NCBI GenBank assembly: GCA_031266495.1
Contig: JAISAX010000809.1
Coordinates: forward strand, 1 to 5,550
DNA: 5,550 nucleotides
From: Opitutaceae bacterium
Lineage (GTDB): Bacteria > Verrucomicrobiota > Verrucomicrobiae > Opitutales > Opitutaceae
Direction: 5' to 3'
Under the pieces are notes generated by a model. That model was not told where the DNA came from, made no database searches, and saw only the letters and a program-made list of their open reading frames with translations. Numbering within the stretch: position 1 is the stretch's first letter; each line of letters starts with the position of its first letter. A program made the translations under genes and the position numbers. Shown here one piece after another: positions 1 through 4,115 of the stretch.

Positions 1-572
1 GCCGCGAGCCGTGCCGTCGTCGGGCGTGTATTCGTTACCCGCATACGCCTCGGCCGCGGCGGCGAGTTCGGCATCGGATGCGGTCTGTTGCCAGATGAGT
101 TCGGCGAGCGGTTCGAGTCCCTTTTCGCGGGCGATGGTGGCGCGGGTGCGCTTTTTGGGACGGAAGGGGAGGTAGATGTCTTCGAGCTTGTTGAGCGTCG
201 CGGCGGCGGCGATGGCCTTTTCGAGTTCGGGGGTGAGCAGGTTGCGCTCTTTCAGGGAGGCGAGGATGGCGGCGCGGCGGTCGTCGAGAGCGGCGAGTTG
301 TTCGAGGCGGTCGCGGATGGCGGTGATCTGGACTTCGTCGAGTTCGCCGGTGACTTCCTTGCGGTAGCGGGCGATGAAGGGCACGGTGGCGCCGTCCTTG
401 AGGAGTTGCGCGGTGGCGGCGACTTGCTGGACGCGAATGCCGAGTTCCTGCGTAATGCAGAGCACATGTTCGCCATTGAGCTGGATGGCCGCCGGTGCGG
501 GCGCGCCCAGGGGGGGGGGGGGGGCGTATCGACCGCAGATGCGGCGACGGAAGAGAGAGATTCGGTGGACAT
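1..572 (-). CDS. tex: Tex-family RNA-binding transcription accessory protein, N-terminal part, with an apparent frameshift in a poly-C tract
   Basis: Tex is a conserved cytoplasmic nucleic-acid-binding protein of about 770 residues with an N-terminal HTH-like part, a YqgF-like domain and a C-terminal S1 domain. Only the first roughly 190 codons are here; the gene continues past the left edge. From position 510 down to 1 the frame is open and reads as a typical Tex N-terminus: GATVPFIARYRKEVTG, then ERNLLTPELEKAI, then LEDIYLPFRPKKRTRATIAR and EKGLEPLAELI. The best start is the ATG at 572, giving MSTESLSSVAASAVDT and a proline run, the usual low-complexity Ala/Ser/Pro leader. That frame does not match the Tex frame: 15 C (510-524 on this strand) lie between them, and 16 or 13 C would join them into ...PP-LGAPAPAAIQLNGEHVL. 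Alternatively a TTG (for example 600-598) starts in the Tex frame without a shift, but that gives an unlikely FRRRICGRYA stretch. No Shine-Dalgarno sequence is visible. Family identity is very secure; start and intactness are not. Confidence 0.9.
510..524. repeat. 15-bp G homopolymer (poly-C on the tex coding strand)
   Basis: Fifteen consecutive G on the plus strand encode five prolines in the ATG(572) frame of tex. The Tex body downstream is in another frame, so the tract length decides whether a full product is made from that ATG: 13 or 16 C would be in frame and 15 is not. Such tracts slip during replication and are also prone to sequencing error. Confidence 0.95.
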
Positions 573-650
573 TGGTTGTTTCGGAAACCGCCAAGTCCAA
601 CGCTCCTCGTCTCGCGGGCAAGGGTTTCCTGCCGGAAATTACCCGATAAT

Positions 651-848
651 CTATTGTGCGAGATTCTTGCGGGCGTCCTCAACAGCCACTCCGCCCTCCG
701 TGGCCAACGAGCGGTCAGCTTCGTCGATAGCTTCCAGCATAGCGGATGATGTCGGCCATAAACGGGATTCCAGCCACGCCGCCACCTCTTGCTGCTGCTC
801 CACGGGCAACTGCTCCAGGGCGTTTTCGATTTCGGCGACGGTGCTCAT
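651..848 (-). CDS. Small antitoxin-like protein, 65 residues
   Basis: The product is acidic, 65 residues long and mostly helical in appearance. The N-terminus MSTVAEIENALEQLPVEQQQ, followed by EVAAWLESRL, resembles the opening of small antitoxin-type proteins that precede RelE/ParE or PIN toxins. The C-terminal half (AIDEADRSLATEGGVAVEDA) fits the Asp/Glu-rich toxin-binding tail of such proteins. I recognise the style but cannot name a specific family. Its ATG overlaps a TGA that would end the upstream DUF433 gene once that gene's frameshift is corrected (ATGA overlap), suggesting translational coupling. No toxin gene follows: 78 bp downstream comes the proposed tex start. No Shine-Dalgarno sequence is visible before the ATG. 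It may be an orphan antitoxin or simply a small hypothetical protein. Confidence 0.65.
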   Translation of the reverse strand: MSTVAEIENALEQLPVEQQQEVAAWLESRLWPTSSAMLEAIDEADRSLATEGGVAVEDARKNLAQ

Positions 849-875
849 GCCATGTCAATGTGGACGACTTCCAGG

Positions 876-1070
876 TCAAGGCAAGTGGTGCGCCAGGCAA
901 GCTCGCAAATCGGCGGCATCCAGGTCCGGGTAGTCGGCCAAAACCTCGTCTTCGGTCATGCCGGATCCCGGCAGATCGAGCAGCATCTCGACCGGGTAGC
1001 GTAATCCGCGAACACATGGCTTCCCGTGGCAAATTTCCGGATCAATGGTAATGCGTTCTGCCAAATTCAT
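876..1070 (-). CDS. DUF433 family antitoxin-like protein, C-terminus apparently frameshifted
   Basis: The 64-residue product carries the DUF433 (PF04255) signature: RITIDPEICHGKPCVRG at residues 6-22, YPVEMLLDL, then SGMTEDEVLADYPDLDAADL. These small homeodomain-like, winged-helix-like proteins are often the antitoxin of a pair whose partner is a PIN-like (DUF5615) nuclease. Family members are usually about 70-80 residues, and this one stops early after LRACLAHHLP. Skipping one base near 884 moves the ribosome into a frame that reads CLDLEVVHIDMA and stops at 847-845, giving 74 residues and an ATGA overlap with the 65-residue gene downstream. This strongly suggests a single indel (one extra base or two missing), either a recent mutation or a sequence error. 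No PIN-like partner is in the window. The gene begins 45 bp after the lacI-type gene on the same strand, so it could be reached by read-through. Confidence 0.85.
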   Translation of the reverse strand: MNLAERITIDPEICHGKPCVRGLRYPVEMLLDLPGSGMTEDEVLADYPDLDAADLRACLAHHLP

Positions 1071-1115
1071 AATGCGGCAAGGTAGATGTGCTTTGCCGGA
1101 AAAACAAACCGGGAA

Positions 1116-2180
1116 TCAACCCGTTCCCGCCGCCGCCGCCACCGCCGCCACCGCCGGCAGCACCGGTGCGCAGGAGTGACGCACTACCAGTTCCGGGGGC
1201 AGCACCTGGCAGGCAGGCATCGGTCGGCCTTCGAGCAAATCGACAAGCGCCGCCACCGTCAGGCGCACCAGTTCCCCGACCGGCTGGCGCGCCGACGTCA
1301 GCGGCGGATACGTGATCTCCGTCAACAGCGAGTCCTCGATCGACACCACCGAGTAGTCGCGCGGCACCTCGCGGCCCAATTCACGCAGGCCGGCGATGAG
1401 ACCGACGGCGAGCAGGTCGTTGCCGGCCACGCACGCCGTGCAATCGGTATCCGTGAGTTCGCGGGCGGCCTGGCGTCCATGCTCGGCCTTCCAGTTGCCC
1501 TTGATAATCCATTCGGAACGGGCGGCAACAGGACGGCTGGCATAGAACGCTTCCCACGCGGAACTGCGCACACGTTTCATATCGCCTTTGTCCAGGCCGG
1601 TAACGATGGCAATACGACGATGGCCGAGCGACCAGAGGTGTTCCATCAGGATGGTCACGGCGGCACGGACATCAAACACGGCGGGCGACTCGGTTTCCGA
1701 GCGTCCGAAGGTCACGCAAGGCATGCGCGGGGCGATGCGCTTGAGGTCATCGGTGCCGAGGAGCGGATCGAGGTTGATGATGCCGTCGAGCAGGTTGCGA
1801 CTGAAGGTGGCGAAAAATTTTTCGGAGTCGGCGGGAAATTCGGATACGACATTGCCGTCCGGGCGAGAACGGGCACGCGTGAGACCGAGCAACATCTCGT
1901 ATCCATAACCGGCCAGCGCGTCGGCGATGGCCTCGACCTTGCGTCCGGTGAATGGATTGTAAAGCTCGCTCACCATCACGCCGATCTGGTGCGTCTTGCG
2001 GGTGCGCATGATCTGCGCGGCCTTGTTGGGCGCGTAGTTGAGTTTTTCCGCGATTTCCCGGATACGCTCGGCCCGGCGGACGGCGCTCGGCCACGCCTCC
2101 CCGGCCTTGCCGTTGAGCACGCGGGAAACGGTGTCCACGGAAACCCCGGCGGCGAATGCGATGTCCTTGAGCGTCGTCAT
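1116..2180 (-). CDS. LacI-family transcriptional regulator
   Basis: The 354-residue product has the full LacI/GalR layout. An N-terminal helix-turn-helix (TLKDIAFAAGVSVDTVSRVL, residues 4-22 or so) is followed by helix 3 and the hinge (RIREIAEKLNYAPNKAAQIM, about 39-58). A periplasmic-binding-protein-like effector domain then runs from IGVMVSELYNPFTGR (about 66-80) to about residue 335, with the family blocks HLWSLGHRRIAIVTG, ACVAGNDLLAVGLIAGL and REVPRDYSVVSIEDS. The family usually has FDD where this protein has IED. Members act as dimeric repressors released by a sugar or sugar derivative; the ligand here cannot be read from sequence. The C-terminus ends in an Ala/Val/Gly-rich tail (about 339-354) encoded by GCC/GCG repeats, probably not functional. 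The gene is divergent from the PEP-CTERM gene across 198 bp, so control of that operon and of itself is the natural hypothesis. The ATG at 2180 fits the usual family start closely. Confidence 0.95.
   Translation of the reverse strand: MTTLKDIAFAAGVSVDTVSRVLNGKAGEAWPSAVRRAERIREIAEKLNYAPNKAAQIMRTRKTHQIGVMVSELYNPFTGRKVEAIADALAGYGYEMLLGLTRARSRPDGNVVSEFPADSEKFFATFSRNLLDGIINLDPLLGTDDLKRIAPRMPCVTFGRSETESPAVFDVRAAVTILMEHLWSLGHRRIAIVTGLDKGDMKRVRSSAWEAFYASRPVAARSEWIIKGNWKAEHGRQAARELTDTDCTACVAGNDLLAVGLIAGLRELGREVPRDYSVVSIEDSLLTEITYPPLTSARQPVGELVRLTVAALVDLLEGRPMPACQVLPPELVVRHSCAPVLPAVAAVAAAAGTG
1127..1155. repeat. CCG/CCA trinucleotide-rich stretch at the 3' end of the lacI-type gene
   Basis: Near-perfect CCG triplets, occasionally CCA, read as Ala/Val codons at the repressor's C-terminus (PAVAAVAAAAG). 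The triplet period keeps the reading frame, so length changes would alter only the tail. Confidence 0.7.
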
Positions 2181-2378
2181 TGGCCGATTACCTGATAGGA
2201 GCTGTTTTACGTGTCGATAACGAATATTGGACGATCCGGCTCAAGTATTTCATTACTTGCGCAATGACAAGTTATTACAAACAACAAAAATGTTCTTTAT
2301 TTTTTATTGACCGGACAAAAAATTCCGTTTTCGTAACGTTCTTAACCCGCCCTGTACTGATTCCGTCACCTATTCGCC
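2181..2378. promoter_or_regulatory. AT-rich divergent intergenic region between the lacI-type and PEP-CTERM genes
   Basis: This 198-bp region separates two divergent starts and is far more AT-rich than the coding sequence around it, especially about 2240-2335. Possible promoter parts: on the plus strand, TTGACC at 2307-2312 could be a -35 box, but 17 bp further on there is only a poor -10 (TTCGTA). On the minus strand, TTGTCA (2270-2265) with a weak TACTTG at 2247-2242 is a candidate for the repressor gene. A central AACGTT (2335-2340) resembles the CG-centred core of LacI-family operators, with poor symmetry outside the core. Neither start has a recognisable Shine-Dalgarno sequence. The promoter boxes are guesses; that promoters lie here is likely from gene layout. 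Confidence 0.6.
2252..2275. promoter_or_regulatory. Imperfect palindrome, candidate LacI-family operator
   Basis: ATTACTTG (2252-2259) and CAAGTTAT (2268-2275) form inverted arms matching at 7 of 8 positions around an 8-bp centre. A perfect 8-bp palindrome, TTGCGCAA (2257-2264), overlaps the left arm. The site overlaps the candidate minus-strand -35 box of the repressor gene, as expected for autorepression. Assignment to this repressor is inference from position and symmetry. Confidence 0.35.
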
Positions 2379-3224
2379 ATGAAAACCACAGATAAAAACA
2401 TACACATTCGCCTCGCTCTCATCGCCTTGGCCAGCCTCGCGCTGGCCGCGCTCCCGGCCCGCGCCGTCATCATCGCATCCGACACATTCTCCATCACCGA
2501 AAATCGCAAAACCGGTTCCGCAGTGAAAGGAAGCACCACGGAAACAGGCACGCTCGTCTGGAACGGAAGCGACGGCTGGATTCTCACCGGCGATGAGACA
2601 AACGGCTATGCGACCAGAAGCAGTTCAGGCACAAGCAGCCTGGCGCTTCCGTTCAATTTCGGAACGTATTCATCTTCTGGTGACGTTGCCACGATTGAAA
2701 TCCGCATGAAGGCCGCTGGCGGGACCGGAGACCGGACTTTCGGCATCGCCTTCGGCAACAGCGCCACGGGAGGCAATCCCACCACCAATGCACTGGTCCG
2801 ACTCAGGATCGACCCCAACGGCGGAACTTGGGCGCTTACGTCAAAAAACTCGGGACTGACAGCACAAGACAATTCGCCGTTGAGTGGTTCGCTGGCAGAT
2901 GTGTTGGGCAGCGCTTATTCGGCCACCACTTTTTATACTTACTCCATCAGCTACAATCAGAGCACCCTTACGGTTACGGACGTGAGCATCAACGGAACCA
3001 GCGTCGTTTCCAACTATGTGTTTGCGGCTTCTCCCGGAAACGTCACCGCAGTGTCATTCTTCGGGCAATACCCCAACTCCAGCACGCAAATCGACTCATT
3101 CACCCTCTCCGTCAATGCCACCCCGCCGCCCGTTCCCGAACCCGCCGCTACCGCGCTCGTCACGGCTTTGGGCGTATTCGGCGCGATCGGCATCCTGCGC
3201 CTCCGCCTCCGTAACCGCCACTGA
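2379..3224 (+). CDS. PEP-CTERM sorting-domain exported protein
   Basis: The 281-residue protein has an N-terminal Sec signal peptide (basic start, hydrophobic LALIALASLALAALPARA, likely cleavage after A29). At the other end is a classic PEP-CTERM sorting signal: VPEPAA at 252-257, a hydrophobic stretch (TALVTALGVFGAIGIL) and a basic tail (RLRLRNRH). In this system an exosortase recognises the tail at the inner membrane and processes the protein for surface or extracellular-matrix delivery; no exosortase gene is in the window. The middle (about 30-248) is rich in Ser, Thr, Gly and Asn and reads like beta-strands. Segments such as VATIEIRMKAAGGTGDRTFG and YTYSISYNQSTLTVTDVSIN suggest a jelly-roll or LamG-like carbohydrate-binding fold, but I recognise no definite family. 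A structural or polysaccharide-binding role is inference. It is the first gene after the divergent promoter region, followed 22 bp later by the pseudopilin gene, so the two are probably co-transcribed. Confidence 0.9.
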   Translation: MKTTDKNIHIRLALIALASLALAALPARAVIIASDTFSITENRKTGSAVKGSTTETGTLVWNGSDGWILTGDETNGYATRSSSGTSSLALPFNFGTYSSSGDVATIEIRMKAAGGTGDRTFGIAFGNSATGGNPTTNALVRLRIDPNGGTWALTSKNSGLTAQDNSPLSGSLADVLGSAYSATTFYTYSISYNQSTLTVTDVSINGTSVVSNYVFAASPGNVTAVSFFGQYPNSSTQIDSFTLSVNATPPPVPEPAATALVTALGVFGAIGILRLRLRNRH

Positions 3225-3229
3225 AGCCT

Positions 3230-3242
3230 CCCCCCCCCCCCC
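3230..3242. repeat. 13-bp poly-C tract just before the pseudopilin start
   Basis: Thirteen C occupy most of the 22-bp gap between the PEP-CTERM stop (3222-3224) and the pseudopilin ATG (3247), where a ribosome-binding site would normally sit. A change in length would alter spacing and leader structure but not a reading frame. It is a candidate translational switch or a sequencing artefact. Confidence 0.9.
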
Positions 3243-3246
3243 GATC

Positions 3247-3960
3247 ATGAAACGCAATGCCCGCACCCGTATCCATGCCTTCACGCTGATCGAACTGCTC
3301 ACCGTTGTAGCGATAATCGGGATACTTGCAGGTATCCTGATTCCCGTGACGGCTGGCGTCCGCAGGAAAGCTCGCGACGCCCGCTGCCTGTCCAACATAC
3401 GGCAAATCGGCACCGCGCTCGGCCTCTATCTCGCCGACAACAAGGACAGGTTTCCCGTGCTTGACTGGCATTCGGGCGACGTGTGGAAAAAGGAAGGTTC
3501 GCTCGCCCTCGGCAAATACATCTTCCCGGACATCACCGACACCGCCCGACTCCAGGCCCGGGTCGATGCGCAGTTGAGTTGCACAGTCAAGACCGGCAAG
3601 CAAGCAACAACATGGAAATATGGATACACCCATTTTCTCTCCCGCTGGGTAAGCAACGACGACTGCTACGGTTTCTCTTTCAGCAACGTCACGCAACCCG
3701 CCAACCACATCTACGCGCTTTGCCTCGCGAACAACGGACGATGGCTCGACCGCAATGTTATCGATGGCAAACCCGGCGACCTCCGCCAGGCCGTCCCGAA
3801 GCCGCACAACAAGCGCATCAGCGTGCTCTATGTCGATGGCCATGCGCGTTTCCAGAAAGTCAGCCAGCTGTTGAAAGCCCAGTTCACCCGCGACAACCCC
3901 TTCCACTACCAGGCATCGGACGAAACCACGTACGTCGGCAACCCCGCCTGGGATCAGTGA
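3247..3960 (+). CDS. Pseudopilin with prepilin-type N-terminal signal and H-X9-DG C-terminal motif
   Basis: The 237-residue product begins with a short basic leader and the type IV pilin-like signal AFTLIELLTVVAIIGILAGI (residues 11-30), including the conserved Glu five residues after the cleavage site (E16). Cleavage is expected before F12; the residue preceding it is Ala instead of the usual Gly. Next comes a basic helix with the family-typical ARCLSNIRQIGTALGLYLAD. Near the C-terminus, H187, nine residues, then D197-G198 (HNKRISVLYVDGHARF) is the H-X9-DG motif of prepilin-processing-associated proteins that are very numerous in Verrucomicrobiota, Lentisphaerae and Planctomycetes. It should be processed by a prepilin peptidase and held in the inner membrane or a pseudopilus; the precise role of such proteins is not known. 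The frame is open further upstream, but ATG 3247 is chosen because the signal begins right after it. Co-transcription with the PEP-CTERM gene is likely. Confidence 0.93.
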   Translation: MKRNARTRIHAFTLIELLTVVAIIGILAGILIPVTAGVRRKARDARCLSNIRQIGTALGLYLADNKDRFPVLDWHSGDVWKKEGSLALGKYIFPDITDTARLQARVDAQLSCTVKTGKQATTWKYGYTHFLSRWVSNDDCYGFSFSNVTQPANHIYALCLANNGRWLDRNVIDGKPGDLRQAVPKPHNKRISVLYVDGHARFQKVSQLLKAQFTRDNPFHYQASDETTYVGNPAWDQ

Positions 3961-3988
3961 AGAACCGGAATTACGCGACGCCCCATGC

Positions 3989-4030
3989 GCGGACTTCGCT
4001 TCCCGTAGGGGCTTCGCTTGCGAAGCCCGC
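3989..4030. repeat. Strong hairpin with two alternative left arms downstream of the pseudopilin gene
   Basis: GGGCTTCGC (4009-4017) and GCGAAGCCC (4020-4028) are perfectly complementary over 9 bp with a 2-base gap. An upstream copy, GCGGACTTCGC (3989-3999), can pair with the same right arm GCGAAGCCCGC (4020-4030) at 10 of 11 positions. It lies 29 bp after the pseudopilin stop. No T run follows on the plus strand, so it is not a standard intrinsic terminator. It may be a REP-like element, an mRNA 3'-end stabiliser or a weak terminator. Confidence 0.6.
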
Positions 4031-4053
4031 ACGCTCGATCCGCGTACCATCAG

Positions 4054-4074
4054 ATTCTTCATTCTTCATTCTTC
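4054..4074. repeat. Three tandem copies of ATTCTTC
   Basis: ATTCTTC is repeated exactly three times (4054-4060, 4061-4067, 4068-4074), about 40-60 bp before the beta-helix start, at the beginning of a pyrimidine-rich stretch. A 7-bp unit is not a multiple of 3 but lies outside coding sequence, so copy-number change could affect promoter or leader spacing only. Confidence 0.85.
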
Positions 4075-4077
4075 CCT

Positions 4078-4086
4078 CCCCCCCCC
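4078..4086. repeat. 9-bp poly-C tract in the beta-helix gene leader
   Basis: Nine C lie within a nearly pure pyrimidine leader (about 4055-4109) upstream of ATG 4116. The leader has no purine-rich Shine-Dalgarno sequence; it contains CACCTCC (4103-4109), which matches the anti-Shine-Dalgarno end of 16S rRNA rather than its complement. Pyrimidine-rich leaders can be bound by ribosomal protein S1; use of that here is inference. Confidence 0.75.
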
Positions 4087-4115
4087 TCTCCCTTCCCTTT
4101 CCCACCTCCAACCTC

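Noticed and set aside
88..933. A 281-codon open frame on the plus strand across the left part
   Set aside because: It is antisense to tex and the two small genes, which all show clear family features on the minus strand. The product has no recognisable character.
1075..1098. Inverted repeat CGGCAA/TTGCCG between the lacI-type and DUF433 genes as a terminator
   Set aside because: The stem is 6 bp with a 12-base loop and no T run follows in the direction of transcription; too weak to call.
1127..1155. CCG triplet stretch as a CRISPR or functional repeat
   Set aside because: It is a simple trinucleotide expansion within the end of the repressor gene, with no spacers.
1086..2195. A 369-codon open frame on the plus strand
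   Set aside because: It is the mirror of the lacI-type gene; the Arg/His/Gly-rich translation is typical of an antisense shadow in GC-rich DNA.
3016..3246. In-frame upstream extension of the pseudopilin gene to an ATG at 3016
   Set aside because: It would overlap the PEP-CTERM coding sequence in another frame and put 77 unrelated residues before the prepilin signal, which must be close to the N-terminus.
3160..4062. A 300-codon open frame on the minus strand opposite the pseudopilin gene
   Set aside because: The plus strand encodes a textbook prepilin signal and H-X9-DG motif in the same interval, while the minus frame shows no domain.
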